Below, piece after piece: positions 45,489 through 54,704 of a stretch of 64,000 nucleotides of DNA; within the stretch, counting starts at the first letter, position 1; each line of letters opens with the position of its first letter. The notes beneath the pieces were generated by a model. That model was not told where the DNA came from. It searched no databases and worked only from the letters and a program-made list of their open reading frames with translations. This DNA is from Nocardiopsis alborubida. Lineage in GTDB: Bacteria > Actinomycetota > Actinomycetes > Streptosporangiales > Streptosporangiaceae. Both the position numbers and the translations under genes were made by a program. Where the stretch lies: assembly GCF_012396365.1 (NCBI RefSeq), contig NZ_JAAXPG010000030.1, forward strand, positions 27,647-91,646, read 5' to 3'.

Positions 45489-47191
45489 TGAGCACGACCG
45501 CGAACGACCAGGGGACCGGGACCGGTTCCCACGACGAGGAGAGCGCCCGACCGCGCCCCAAGGGCCTGGGCGCGGTCGGCTGGCTGCGCTGGATCTGGCG
45601 CACCCTCACCTCGATGCGCACCGCCCTGATCCTGCTGTTCCTGCTGGCGGTCGGGGCCATCCCGGGCTCGATCCTGCCGCAGAACGTGGTGAGCGTCGAC
45701 GAGGTCAACACCTACTTCCAGGAGAACCCCGAACTGGCGCCCTGGCTGGACCGGTTCTACCTCTTCGACGTGTTCTCCTCGCCCTGGTACGCGGCGATCT
45801 ACCTGCTGCTGTTCGTCTCCCTGGCGGGCTGCGTGCTCCCCCGCGCGCTGGCCCACGCCCGCGCAGTGCGGGCCCGCCCGGTGCGCACGCCCAAGAACCT
45901 GGGCCGGATGCCCTACGCGGCCGCGTTCACCACCGACGCCGACCCCGAGACGGTGCTGGAGCAGTCCCGCAAGGTCCTGCGGCGCTACCGGACCGAGCGC
46001 TACGGCGACTCGCTCTCCACCGAGACCGGCTACCTGCGCGAGGCCGGGAACGTCCTGTTCCACCTGGCCCTGCTGGGCCTGCTGCTGGCGCTGGCCGCCG
46101 GATCCTTCCTCGGCTACCGCGGCAACATGCTCCTGGTGGAGGGCGACGGGTTCGCCAACACCCTGACCTCCTACGACGCCATCTACCCCGGACACTGGAC
46201 CGACACCGACTCCCTGGAGCCCTTCTCCATCCACCTGGACGACTTCGAGGCCTCCTTCATCGAGGACGGCGACCTGCGCGGGCAGGCCGAGTCCTACGTC
46301 GCCGACCTCACCTACAGGGAGGCGCCCGACGCGCAGGAGGAGCAGCACCGGCTGGAGGTCAACCACCCGCTGAGCGTGTCCGGCGTACAGGTCTACCTGC
46401 TCGGCCACGGGTACGCGCCGGAGTTCGAGGTGCGCAACGGCGAGGGCGACGTGGTCTTCGACCAGGCGGTCCCCTTCCTGCACCGGGACACCGCCTCCTA
46501 CACCTCCGACGGCGTGGTCAAGGTGCCCGACACCGGGGGCGAGCAGCTCGGCTTCGTCGGCGTGTTCCTGCCCAGCGCGGTGGAGACGTCCGAGGGGGAG
46601 CTGGTGTCCAACTTCCCGGGCGCCGAGAACCCCCGGATCACGCTGGAGGGCTACCAGGGCGACCTGGGCCTGGTCGACCCGCAGTCGGTCTACCAGCTGC
46701 GCACCGGCGGCATGGAGGAGCTCGGCAGCTCCCCCGTGATGGAGATCGGGGACACCTGGGAGCTGCCCGAGGGCGCCGGGTCGATCACCTTCTCCGGTTA
46801 CAAGGAGTACGTCAGCCTCCAGATGAACCGGGACGGCGCCCGGCTGCCCGCGCTGACCGCGGCCTCCCTGGCCGTGGCCGGGCTGGTCATCACCCTGTTC
46901 GTCCGTCCGCGCCGCGTGTGGGTGCGCGCGACCAGGGGCGGGGACGGCCGCACCCGTGTGGAGCTGGCCGCCCTGGGCAAGACCGAGGCGGCGGGCAACA
47001 ACGTGGAGTTCCACGAACTCACCACGGAACTCGCCGGACGGCTCCGGAGCCGGTCCGACGGGGACCCCGGCTCCGAACCGGACGGCCGTCCGGACCCCGA
47101 GCCGGACCTCGACCCGGACCCCGTTCCGGGCTCCGACCCCCATCCGCCATCCGACCCGCCAGAGTCGACGACACAAGGGAGTGACCGGTGA
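45488..47191 (+). CDS. resB: Cytochrome c biogenesis protein ResB (Ccs1)
   Basis: ResB and CcsB form the System II haem delivery and ligation complex. 567 residues: transmembrane helices near 38-60, 98-115, 190-212 and 461-483, with a large extracytoplasmic domain between the last two, containing the family's N-H-P-L-S-V-S-G-V-Q-V-Y-L. The last 70 residues are Asp/Pro/Ser-rich. The ATG overlaps the ccdA stop by 1 bp and its stop overlaps the ccsB GTG by 4 bp. Confidence 0.94.
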   Translation: MSTTANDQGTGTGSHDEESARPRPKGLGAVGWLRWIWRTLTSMRTALILLFLLAVGAIPGSILPQNVVSVDEVNTYFQENPELAPWLDRFYLFDVFSSPWYAAIYLLLFVSLAGCVLPRALAHARAVRARPVRTPKNLGRMPYAAAFTTDADPETVLEQSRKVLRRYRTERYGDSLSTETGYLREAGNVLFHLALLGLLLALAAGSFLGYRGNMLLVEGDGFANTLTSYDAIYPGHWTDTDSLEPFSIHLDDFEASFIEDGDLRGQAESYVADLTYREAPDAQEEQHRLEVNHPLSVSGVQVYLLGHGYAPEFEVRNGEGDVVFDQAVPFLHRDTASYTSDGVVKVPDTGGEQLGFVGVFLPSAVETSEGELVSNFPGAENPRITLEGYQGDLGLVDPQSVYQLRTGGMEELGSSPVMEIGDTWELPEGAGSITFSGYKEYVSLQMNRDGARLPALTAASLAVAGLVITLFVRPRRVWVRATRGGDGRTRVELAALGKTEAAGNNVEFHELTTELAGRLRSRSDGDPGSEPDGRPDPEPDLDPDPVPGSDPHPPSDPPESTTQGSDR

Positions 47192-48180
47192 CGTACACAC
47201 TCGCCGCACAGGTGGACGAGGTGATGGCGTCAGTCAGTGACTCGTTGATCATCGCGATGATCGTCACGTACGCGGCTGCGCTGTTCCTCTTCGCCATCGA
47301 GGCCGCCTACGGACAACGCACCAAGCTCAGGTCCGGCCGGCTCATGCCGGTCAACGCCGGTGCCGAGTCCGGCGCCGACGACGGCATCGAGGTCAACGTC
47401 CGCAGCACCGAGGCGGAGGCCAAGGCCTCCCAGAGCGTCCTGGGCAAGATCGCCCTGGGCGTGACGGCGTTCGGCTTCGTGATGGGCGTCGCCCAGATCA
47501 TCGCCCGCGGCCTGGCCGCCGGGCGCTGGCCGTGGGGCAACATGTTCGAGTTCGTCGTGGCCCTGTGCCTGGTCGCGGTGGGCGGTCTGCTCTTCGCCTC
47601 CTACCGGTACCAGGCGCGTTTCCTGGGCGCGTTCGTGCTGGTCCCGGTGCTCGTCCTGCTGGGCATCGGCGTCCGCTGGCTGTACGTGGACCCGGGCCCG
47701 CTCATCCCCGCCCTGCACTCGTACTGGGTGCCCATCCACGTGACCGCGACGATCATCGCGGGCGGCGCCTTCATGGTCTCCGGCGCGGCCGGTGTCACCT
47801 ACCTCGTGGCGCACCGGGCCGAGGCCAAGCGCGCGCTGGGCGAGACGGTGGCCGGTATCGCGGGCCGCCTGCCCAGCCCCGAGCTGCTGGACCGGATCTC
47901 CCACCGGTTCATCCTCTTCGCCTTCCCGCTGTGGACCTTCGGCATCATCGCCGGTTCCATCTGGGCGGACGAGGCCTGGGGCCGCTTCTGGGGCTGGGAC
48001 CCCAAGGAGGTCTGGTCGTTCATCTCCTGGGTGATCTACGCGGCCTACCTGCACGCCCGCGCCACCGGCGGCTGGCGCGGACCCAAGGCCACGTGGATCA
48101 ACGTGGTGGGCTTCGCGACCATCCTGTTCAACTTCTTCGCGGTGAACTACATGTTCAGCGGGCTGCACTCCTACGCCTGA
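47188..48180 (+). CDS. ccsB: Cytochrome c biogenesis protein CcsB (CcsA/ResC type)
   Basis: 330 residues, about eight transmembrane helices. The haem-handling WWD motif is present as W-G-W-D-P-K-E-V-W-S near residue 269; W-P-W-G-N-M-F-E-F precedes it, and a conserved histidine lies in A-L-H-S-Y-W-V-P-I-H. It is the last gene of the resA-ccdA-resB-ccsB operon and ends at a strong terminator. Confidence 0.94.
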   Translation: MTYTLAAQVDEVMASVSDSLIIAMIVTYAAALFLFAIEAAYGQRTKLRSGRLMPVNAGAESGADDGIEVNVRSTEAEAKASQSVLGKIALGVTAFGFVMGVAQIIARGLAAGRWPWGNMFEFVVALCLVAVGGLLFASYRYQARFLGAFVLVPVLVLLGIGVRWLYVDPGPLIPALHSYWVPIHVTATIIAGGAFMVSGAAGVTYLVAHRAEAKRALGETVAGIAGRLPSPELLDRISHRFILFAFPLWTFGIIAGSIWADEAWGRFWGWDPKEVWSFISWVIYAAYLHARATGGWRGPKATWINVVGFATILFNFFAVNYMFSGLHSYA

Positions 48181-48196
48181 CCCCGACTGACGCACG

Positions 48197-48220
48197 AGGC
48201 CCCGCCACGGCGGGGCCTTT
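48197..48220 (+). terminator. Terminator of the ccs operon
   Basis: AGGCCCCGCC-AC-GGCGGGGCCT followed by TT; 10-bp perfect stem, 16 bp after the ccsB stop. Confidence 0.85.
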
Positions 48221-48275
48221 CGCTTCGGGGCGGGCCACCGCCCCCGACGGACGCTACGCGCGGTGCTCTCCGTGT

Positions 48276-49250
48276 TCAGACGGGCGGGGGAGCGGTGGAC
48301 CCGCGCACCACCAGGCGGGTGTCCAGGGTGACGGTGCCGGGGGGATCCTCGCTGCTGATGCGGTGGAGCAGCAGGTCGATGGCGGAGCGCCCGGCGGCGG
48401 CGGTGGGCATGTCGACGCTGGTCAGGTCGCAGTGGCGGGCGGTGTGGGTGTTGTCGACGCCCACGACGCTGAGGTCGCCCGGCACGGACGCGCCCAGGGC
48501 ACGGAGCTCCTGGACCAGGCCGAGGGCGACCAGGTCGTTGTAGGCCAGGACGGCGGTGGCGTCGAGGGCCAGCACCCCGGGGGCAGCGGCGGCGCCGCCC
48601 TCCTCGGTGGGCTGGTTGGGGCCCACGCTGTGCAGGAGGAGGCCTCGGCGCAGGGCGGCCTCCTCCGCCGCGCGCTCCAGGCGCTGGTTGGTCCACGACG
48701 CGCGCGGGCCGGTGAGCAGGGCGATCTCGCGGTGGCCGAGGGAGGCGAGGTGGTCCACGGCCTGCGCGGCGCCCGAGGCCACGTCCATGAGGACGGCGGG
48801 CAGCCCGGCGGGCTGGCGGTTGACCACGACGAAGGGCACGTCGGCGCTGAGTTCGGCGATCAGGCGGTTGCTCAGGCGCGGCGCCACCAGGAGCGCGCCG
48901 TCCACCTGGGTGGCCATGGAGCGGATCAGCTCCTCCTCCACGCGGGCCTGCTCGTCGGTGTCGGCGACGAACACGTGGTGGTCGCTGCGGCGGGCGTGGG
49001 CCTGGGCGGCCTTGATCAGGGGTGGGAAGAAGGGGTTGGCGATGTCGGCGACGATCAGCCCCAGGTTGCCGGTGCGCCGGGTGGACAGGGCGCGCGCGGC
49101 GCGGTTGGGCCGGTAGCCCAGGGCGCTGGCGGCGGCGAGCACGCGGGTCCGGGTGTCGGGGTTGACCAGGTGCGCGGCGGAGAAGGTCCGGGAGACGGTG
49201 GAGACGTGCACCCCGCTCGCCAGGGCGACGTCCTTGATGGTCACGGCCAC
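48276..49250 (-). CDS. LacI-family transcriptional regulator
   Basis: 324 residues: an N-terminal LacI helix-turn-helix (TIKDVALASGVHVSTVSR) with hinge N-R-A-A-R-A-L-S-T-R-R, then the periplasmic-binding-protein-like sugar domain (NLGLIVADIANPFFPPL). GTG 49250 has AAGGAGG at 6 nt. It is divergent from a pectate lyase, with LacI-type operators between, so it probably represses the lyase until a pectin-derived sugar binds, and may also repress itself. Confidence 0.9.
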   Translation of the reverse strand: MAVTIKDVALASGVHVSTVSRTFSAAHLVNPDTRTRVLAAASALGYRPNRAARALSTRRTGNLGLIVADIANPFFPPLIKAAQAHARRSDHHVFVADTDEQARVEEELIRSMATQVDGALLVAPRLSNRLIAELSADVPFVVVNRQPAGLPAVLMDVASGAAQAVDHLASLGHREIALLTGPRASWTNQRLERAAEEAALRRGLLLHSVGPNQPTEEGGAAAAPGVLALDATAVLAYNDLVALGLVQELRALGASVPGDLSVVGVDNTHTARHCDLTSVDMPTAAAGRSAIDLLLHRISSEDPPGTVTLDTRLVVRGSTAPPPV

Positions 49251-49291
49251 CCGTGGCCTCCTTCGGTGGGGAACGGTTCCGAGGTTACTGG

Positions 49292-49301
49292 CAACCGGTT
49301 G
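49292..49301. promoter_or_regulatory. LacI-type operator O1
   Basis: CAACCGGTTG is a perfect 10-bp palindrome 42 bp upstream of the lacI-type start, matching the core of the family consensus. Confidence 0.5.
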
Positions 49302-49367
49302 TGGTTGACCAGTGCGTACTTTTGGGTCCGGTGCCTGGTTTTCCGGGGTTTTCCCGGGTGGGAGGGG

Positions 49368-49396
49368 TTGACGCGGATCCGGCTCTTGGGAGATGT
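49368..49396 (+). promoter_or_regulatory. Candidate pectate lyase promoter
   Basis: TTGACG with a 17-bp spacer to AGATGT (weak -10). Operator O2 begins 4 bp downstream, covering the transcription start. Confidence 0.4.
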
Positions 49397-49399
49397 TCA

Positions 49400-49413
49400 T
49401 GCAACCGTTTGCA
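49400..49413. promoter_or_regulatory. LacI-type operator O2
   Basis: TGCAACCGTTTGCA fits TGNAANCGNTTNCA at every defined base. It lies between the promoter and the pectate lyase start, a typical repression site. Confidence 0.65.
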
Positions 49414-49437
49414 GTTTCCCCCCTGAGGAGCAGAACC

Positions 49438-50721
49438 ATGCGCAGGCTCGTACTCCCTCTGAGCACGGTGTTGGTGATGACCGCGGTCGCGCCCGTCCAG
49501 GCGGCGCCCGACGTGGGCAGGCAGGTCCTGCCCGAGGGCGACGGCTGGGCCTCGGCCGGAGGCGGGACGACGGGAGGCGCGGACGCCTCCCCGGAGAACG
49601 TCTTCCACGTCTCCACGGCACAGGAGTTCCGCGAGGCGGTGAGCGGCGACGAGCCCAAGATCGTCCATGTCGAGGGCCTCCTCGACGCGAACACGGCGCC
49701 GGACGGCACGCCCCTGTCGTGTGAGGACTACGCCGTGGACGGCTACACGCTGGAGGACTACCTGGCCGCCTACGACCCCGAGGTGTGGGGCTGGCAGGAT
49801 CCCAGCGGCCCGCTGGAGGAGGCCCGCGAGGCCTCGTACGCCGCCCAGGCGGAGCGGGTCCGGGTGGAGGTCGGCTCCAACACGACCGTGGTGGGGGTCG
49901 GGGACGGCGCCGAGATCACCGGGATGAGCATCCGTGTGGTGGGCGCGCACAACGTCATCCTGCGCAACCTCACCCTCTCCGACACGCACGACTGCTTCCC
50001 CGGCTGGGACCCCGGCGACGGCGGCGAGGGCAACTGGAACTCCGAGTACGACCACCTGGAGGTCTCCGGCTCCACGAACGTGTGGATCGACCACAACACG
50101 TTCGACGACGGCGACAACCCGGGCTCGGAGCTGCCGGAGTACTTCGGGCGCAGGTACGAGGTGCACGACGGCCTGCTCGACATCGTGCGCGCCAGCGACC
50201 TGGTGACGGTGTCGTACAACCACTTCGAGGGACGGGACAAGGCCATCCTGGTGGGCAACAGCGACGGCCGCACCACCGACCGCGGGTACCTGCGCACCAC
50301 CTGGCACCACAACCACTTCGACGGCCTGGGCCAGCGCGCGCCCCGCGTGCGCTACGGCCAGGTGCACGTCTACAACAACCACTACACGGTGGCCACGGAC
50401 CTGTACCAGTACAGCCTGGGCGTGGGCTTCGAGTCGCACCTGTACGCGGAGAACAACCTGTTCGACCTGCGCGACGGCATCGGGGCAGGGGAGATCGTCG
50501 CCAACTGGGGCGGCACCGACATCGTGGAGCACGGCAACGCGGTGATGGAGGACGGCCGCGGGCGCGTCACGGAGGTCGACCTGGTGGAGGCGCACAACGA
50601 CGCCTACCCCGACCAGTCGCTGGGCACCGACCTGACCTGGGTGCCGCAGTACTCCACGCGGGTGGAGCCGGTGCACGCGGTCCGCGGCGTGCCGCGCGAG
50701 GCGGGCGCCGGACTGCTCTGA
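49438..50721 (+). CDS. Secreted pectate lyase, polysaccharide lyase family 1
   Basis: Cleaves polygalacturonate by beta-elimination. 427 residues with a signal peptide (1-22, ending V-Q-A). The parallel beta-helix core shows V-W-I-D-H-N-T-F-D-D, D-G-L-L-D-I, S-Y-N-H-F-E-G-R-D-K and the catalytic stretch T-T-W-H-H-N-H-F-D-G-L-G-Q-R-A-P-R-V-R with the proton-abstracting arginine. It has no carbohydrate-binding module. GAGGAG lies 7 nt before ATG 49438. Control by the divergent LacI protein is inferred from operators O1 and O2. Confidence 0.93.
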   Translation: MRRLVLPLSTVLVMTAVAPVQAAPDVGRQVLPEGDGWASAGGGTTGGADASPENVFHVSTAQEFREAVSGDEPKIVHVEGLLDANTAPDGTPLSCEDYAVDGYTLEDYLAAYDPEVWGWQDPSGPLEEAREASYAAQAERVRVEVGSNTTVVGVGDGAEITGMSIRVVGAHNVILRNLTLSDTHDCFPGWDPGDGGEGNWNSEYDHLEVSGSTNVWIDHNTFDDGDNPGSELPEYFGRRYEVHDGLLDIVRASDLVTVSYNHFEGRDKAILVGNSDGRTTDRGYLRTTWHHNHFDGLGQRAPRVRYGQVHVYNNHYTVATDLYQYSLGVGFESHLYAENNLFDLRDGIGAGEIVANWGGTDIVEHGNAVMEDGRGRVTEVDLVEAHNDAYPDQSLGTDLTWVPQYSTRVEPVHAVRGVPREAGAGLL

Positions 50722-50758
50722 GACCGGCGCTCCCGGCGTGATCACGCACCGGGGAGCA

Positions 50759-50786
50759 GGCCCGCCCGGCCCCCGCCGGGCGGGCC
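50759..50786. terminator. Bidirectional terminator between pectate lyase and DUF4333 genes
   Basis: GGCCCGCCCGGC-CCCC-GCCGGGCGGGCC, a perfect 12-bp stem between two convergent genes. Confidence 0.75.
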
Positions 50787-50793
50787 GCCGCCG

Positions 50794-51450
50794 CTACAGG
50801 GGCTGGTCGTCGACCTTGATGTCCCACTGGACGTCGGTACCGTCGACGGAGGTCGTCGTGACGGTCACGCCGTAGTTCGTGCCGCCGTCCACGAGGTTGC
50901 AGCGGATCTCCGCGCCCACCTCCGCGGGGAGGCCCTGGGAGCAGGTGAAGTCCTCGGGGGCCTGGCCGACCACCGCCTCCAGCTGCGCGGCCGACTGCTG
51001 GGCGACCTGCTCGGCGGGGACGACCCCGTTGCTCGCGGCGGCGGCGCTGTCGTCCCCACCGGTGCCCTCGCCCGCGCCCCCGCCGGCGGCGCTCTCCTCG
51101 GCGGCGTCGTCCCCGGCCGGGGCGTCGTCGACCTTGACGTCCCACTGGACGTCGTCACCGTCGACCGAGGTGGTCGTGACGGTCACGCCGAGGGTCTGGC
51201 CGTCGGCGGTGAGCTCACAGCGGATCTCGGCGCCCACCTCCGCGGGGAGGTCCTCGGAGCAGGTGAGGTCGTCGGGGGTCTGGCCCACCTGCTCGGCCAG
51301 CATCTCACTCGATCGTTCGGCGACCTGCTCGGCGTCGACGGCGTCGGGGCCGCCGACGCTGAACTCGAACGAACAGCCGGTGGTCAGGAGAAGGGAAACC
51401 GCGCCCAGCGCTGTTCCGGTGATGACTCGACGACGTCCGGTCTGCCGCAT
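50794..51450 (-). CDS. Lipoprotein with two tandem DUF4333 domains
   Basis: 218 residues. The signal peptide ends in the lipobox T-T-G-C (Cys26). Two DUF4333 copies (about 40-108 and 142-218) share near-identical blocks: A-E-Q-V-A, D-L-P-A-E-V-G-A-E-I-R-C and V-T-V-T-T-T-S-V-D-G, each with a conserved Cys pair, joined by a Gly/Ala/Asp linker. The domain is common in actinobacterial surface proteins; function unknown. GGAGG precedes the ATG. Confidence 0.85.
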   Translation of the reverse strand: MRQTGRRRVITGTALGAVSLLLTTGCSFEFSVGGPDAVDAEQVAERSSEMLAEQVGQTPDDLTCSEDLPAEVGAEIRCELTADGQTLGVTVTTTSVDGDDVQWDVKVDDAPAGDDAAEESAAGGGAGEGTGGDDSAAAASNGVVPAEQVAQQSAAQLEAVVGQAPEDFTCSQGLPAEVGAEIRCNLVDGGTNYGVTVTTTSVDGTDVQWDIKVDDQPL

Positions 51451-51747
51451 TGCGACCTCCTCAGGGTTCGGCGGTGTGCACGGGTCTGGACGCCGAAAGC
51501 GACGAGCGGGTTCCCAGGTACGGGGCTTCGATGCGGGGATGTGACATCGATGACCGGTCCGTCCGCACGGTGCCCACCAGGAGACCGCCTGGGCGGGCGG
51601 GGCTCCGGACCCCTCCCGGGCCCCGGCGGCGACGCCTCCGGTCGACGCACGGGTGCCGCGCCGTGGACAACGATGGGGGCCGCCCCCTGTCGGGCGGCCC
51701 CCACCTTCGTCTTCGTCGTGCGCCGGTCCGGCCCGGTCGTGTCCGGG

Positions 51748-52104
51748 TCAGTCCTCCGGATCGATGCGCCGGTTGAGTCGTCGCAGGAACTCGGGGTCGT
51801 CGTCCGGTCCGAGCGGGTGCGGGCTGCCCGAGGGCTTGGTGAAGTCGGACGGGTCGAGGTCGTCGGCCGAGGCCGTGGTCTGTTCCGGGGAGGGCGCGCT
51901 CCCGCGGGGTGCGGCCGCCTGGCGCGGGCGGCCGAGGAGGAGCCACAGGACGGCGCCGACGGGCACGAACAGCACGATGACGAACACCCACAGCACCTTC
52001 GGCAGAGTGCGCACCTCAGAGGAAGGGGTGGTGAGCGCGTCGAAGAACGCGTACACCCACAGAACGATCGATACGAGCGTGATCAGGCCACCAAGCCACA
52101 CCAT
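51748..52104 (-). CDS. Small membrane protein with phospholipase D N-terminal (PLDc_N)-type domain
   Basis: 118 residues: two transmembrane helices (about 4-23 and 36-58) with the PLDc_N pattern L-P-K-V-L-W-V-F-V-I-V-L-F-V-P-V-G-A-V-L-W-L-L-L-G-R, then a disordered cytoplasmic tail. It has no catalytic PLD domain. It lies next to bldC; its role is unknown. Confidence 0.78.
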   Translation of the reverse strand: MVWLGGLITLVSIVLWVYAFFDALTTPSSEVRTLPKVLWVFVIVLFVPVGAVLWLLLGRPRQAAAPRGSAPSPEQTTASADDLDPSDFTKPSGSPHPLGPDDDPEFLRRLNRRIDPED

Positions 52105-52283
52105 GGTTCCAGCCTAACTCTTGCAGTCGACTCCTCACGGTCGGGACACCGGGCCGGAGGGCAGGGGGAGACCGCGGGGCGGCTGCCCGGCCGACGGGGC
52201 GGCCGGAAAGCCCCGTGGCTCCTGGAGCTCTTGCTCCCGCCGGATGGGCTGTCTCGGGGCGCTCTGACCCAGGGCGCTCTGAC

Positions 52284-52478
52284 TCAGGGCGTGCTCTCGC
52301 TCGGCTCCCCGAGCAGGAGGGCGCGCACCTCGGACTCGCGGAAGCGGCGGTGCCCGCCCGGAGTCCGGATGCTGCTGATCCGCCCGGAGGCGGCCCAGCG
52401 CGTGACGGTCTTGGGATCAACCCGGAAGAGTGAGGCCACTTCCCCGGGGGTCAACAGGCGTTCGCTTGCTCGTTCCAC
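52284..52478 (-). CDS. bldC: Developmental regulator BldC
   Basis: 64 residues. The MerR-type winged-helix LLTPGEVASLFRVDPKTVTRW, then GGHRRFRESEVRALL, is nearly identical to BldC of streptomycetes, which binds DNA head-to-tail and delays differentiation. GTG 52478 has GGGGG 9 nt upstream and is preferred; GTG 52484 (66 residues) is the alternative. It lies in a bldC - DUF4229 - ccs neighbourhood typical of streptomycetes. A 15-bp tandem duplication (GGCGCTCTGACYCAG) spans its stop. Confidence 0.92.
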   Translation of the reverse strand: MERASERLLTPGEVASLFRVDPKTVTRWAASGRISSIRTPGGHRRFRESEVRALLLGEPSESTP

Positions 52479-52906
52479 CTTCACATTCCCCCAATCGTGC
52501 CCGCCTCGGACTCTGGGGGCGGCGGGCGTTTGATCCCCTAGTGTGCACGAGTTGGACCGTTTCCTCCCTAGTTTTCGGAGAAATTGCGGTGTTGGGGGGA
52601 GGAGTACCGGATATGTGACCGGAACGTGATGTTCGGGCCCTGCTGTCGGGATTGAAAACATCCCATGACTATGCGAATCGTGTTCGCCTATGTCCGGTTC
52701 CCCTGTGCCGCAGGCGACACACCGACCCGATGCCCGTCGCTGCGGGCACGCCCTTAACCTGGAGATAAGGACCTGTGGGACGCCCTCAGCCCGACCCGTG
52801 CCGGGCGTGGGAACGTCCGGACACAGGTGTTGACCGGGCGTTCCGCGCCGCCGATGGGCGTAGCGACCAATCTAGTCCAGGTAATCGTCTGTTGTGAGGC
52901 TTTTGG
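52479..52906. other. Gene-free stretch between divergent bldC and the DUF4229 gene
   Basis: 428 bp holding the promoters of both genes. A relatively AT-rich patch at 52545-52690 is the likely bldC promoter region. A 30-codon ORF at 52664 shows no coding character. No clear operator was recognised. Confidence 0.5.
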
Positions 52907-53326
52907 ATGCGTAGCTTGCTGACCTATACCGCCGCCCGCCTGGGACTGTTCGCGGCGGCCTTCGGAGTGGTCTACCTTTTCGGCGCCCGTGCGTGGATCG
53001 CCCTGATCCTGGCCTGGTTGGTCAGCGGACTGGCCTCCTACGTCCTGCTGTCCGGGATGCGCGACAAGATCTCGGCGAGCGCGGTGGAGCGGATGGAGCG
53101 CCGCAAGGCGGACAGCGTGTCCGAGCGCCTGTCGGCCGCCTCCGCGCGTGAGGACGAGTTCCAGGAAGCACCGGCCCAGGAAGCACCGAACCAGGAAGCA
53201 CCGGGCCACGGGGAGGCCCCGGCCGGGGCGGACGCCGACTCCGGTTCCGGCTCCGGTGCCGAGGCGGACGGGGGCGAGAAGGGCGAGAGGGGCGAGGACG
53301 CGCCGGCCGCGGCCAGGGAGTCCTGA
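52907..53326 (+). CDS. DUF4229 family membrane protein
   Basis: 139 residues: two transmembrane helices (about 8-25 and 30-49), the conserved S-G-M-R-D-K-I-S-A after them, and a disordered acidic tail with three Q-E-A-P repeats. The family is restricted to actinobacteria and has no known function. Confidence 0.8.
   Translation: MRSLLTYTAARLGLFAAAFGVVYLFGARAWIALILAWLVSGLASYVLLSGMRDKISASAVERMERRKADSVSERLSAASAREDEFQEAPAQEAPNQEAPGHGEAPAGADADSGSGSGAEADGGEKGERGEDAPAAARES
53161..53205 (+). repeat. 15-bp tandem repeat, three copies
   Basis: CCAGGAAGCACCG plus two variable bases, three times in frame in the DUF4229 gene, encoding Q-E-A-P-x. Confidence 0.7.
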
Positions 53327-53456
53327 CCGGGTCCCGCGCCTCCGCGCACCCCAGCCGGGGACTGCCGGCGTTGTCCCGGCGCGTCCCGGCCGGAATCCGG
53401 ATCCCGCGCCCGTGCACATCGGCCCGGGTCCGGGTCCGTGCGCCCCGACCGGTGCC

Positions 53457-54704
53457 TCAGCCCGTGCCCGCTCCGTCCGGCGACCGGTCCGCCCCCGACC
53501 CGCGCCGGTCGAGGCCCTCGGCCGCGCGGCCCACGAGCGGCGGCAGGACCGCGGCCAGGTAGACGGCCGCGCACACCAGCAGCACCGGCGCCGCTCCGAG
53601 CAGCCCGGCCGCCGCGCCCGCCACGGGCGCGCCCAGCGGCGCCGCCATCCGGGTCAGCGCGCCGATCGTCGCCGTCCCGCGTCCCACGGCGCGGCGGGGC
53701 AGGCGCTCGAACAGGACCGCGCCCAGGATCGGGTTGAGCACCCCGCCCGCGAGCCCGCACAGGCCCCATACCGCCAGGACCGCCCACAGCGGCACGTCCA
53801 GCGCCAGCACGAGCAGCCGGGGCGGCCCGGCCAGCACCAGTCCCGCGAAGAACACCGCCCGCCGGGGCAGCAGGTGCCCGACCGCCGTGGCCGCGAGCGA
53901 ACCCGCCACCGAGGCCGCGCCCATCACACCGCCCAGGAGCCCGACCACCGCGGGTCCCATGCCGTTCTCGTCCACCCACACCGGCAGCAGCACCGACGCC
54001 ACGGACATGTCGATCATGTTGGTGACCGCGAGCACGACCACCAGGACGCGCAGGGTGGCGTCGCCCCAGACCGCCCGCCAGCCGGTGCGCAGCCTGGCCA
54101 GGTAGCCCGCGTCCGCCTCGGGGTCCTCGCCGGGGCCGGGACGCTCCCCGGGCTGGGTGACGGCCAGCACCACCGCCGCCGCGGCGAGCAGCGCGGCGTT
54201 CGCGTACAGGGCCGGGAGCGCGCCGAGCAGGGACACCAGCCCGCCCGCGGCCACCGGTCCGACGGTCGTGGACAGCCGGTCCACGGTCCCGGTGAGCCCG
54301 GTGACCCGTTCGAGGCGCGTCCCCGTGCGTTCGGCGACGGCCGGGGCCATGGAGACCTTGGCGGCCTCGGCGGGGCCGGTGGCCAGGCCGATCACGGTCA
54401 CCAGCGCCAGGAGCACGGGGAAGGACAGCAGCCCGGTCGCGTGCAGCAGCGGGACGCAGGCCACCGCCGCGGCGGCGACGAGGTCGGCGCGCACGCTCAC
54501 CGCGCGCTGGCCCATGCGATCCAGCAGCGGTCCGCCCAGCAGCCGGGCCAGGGTGTAGGAGCCGATCTCGAAGAAGGCCACCACCCCCATGGACGCCGGG
54601 CTGCCGGTGGTCTCCAGGACGAACCAGGGGATGGCGATCATCGCCAGCCGCGTGGCGGTGTAGCACAGGGCCTGGGCGGCGACCAGTCCGCCGACGTCCT
54701 TCAC
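53457..54704 (-). CDS. Major facilitator superfamily transporter
   Basis: 415 residues with about twelve hydrophobic helices; the loop between helices 2 and 3 carries G-G-P-L-L-D-R-M-G-Q-R, the MFS motif A. It resembles drug-exporter-like MFS proteins, but the substrate is unknown. Its GTG start overlaps the stop of the upstream ArsR-type regulator by 4 bp, so the two form an operon and the regulator probably senses the exported compound. Confidence 0.88.
   Translation of the reverse strand: MKDVGGLVAAQALCYTATRLAMIAIPWFVLETTGSPASMGVVAFFEIGSYTLARLLGGPLLDRMGQRAVSVRADLVAAAAVACVPLLHATGLLSFPVLLALVTVIGLATGPAEAAKVSMAPAVAERTGTRLERVTGLTGTVDRLSTTVGPVAAGGLVSLLGALPALYANAALLAAAAVVLAVTQPGERPGPGEDPEADAGYLARLRTGWRAVWGDATLRVLVVVLAVTNMIDMSVASVLLPVWVDENGMGPAVVGLLGGVMGAASVAGSLAATAVGHLLPRRAVFFAGLVLAGPPRLLVLALDVPLWAVLAVWGLCGLAGGVLNPILGAVLFERLPRRAVGRGTATIGALTRMAAPLGAPVAGAAAGLLGAAPVLLVCAAVYLAAVLPPLVGRAAEGLDRRGSGADRSPDGAGTG

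Noticed and set aside
52664..52756. 30-codon ORF between bldC and the DUF4229 gene
   Set aside because: No ribosome-binding site and no recognisable feature.
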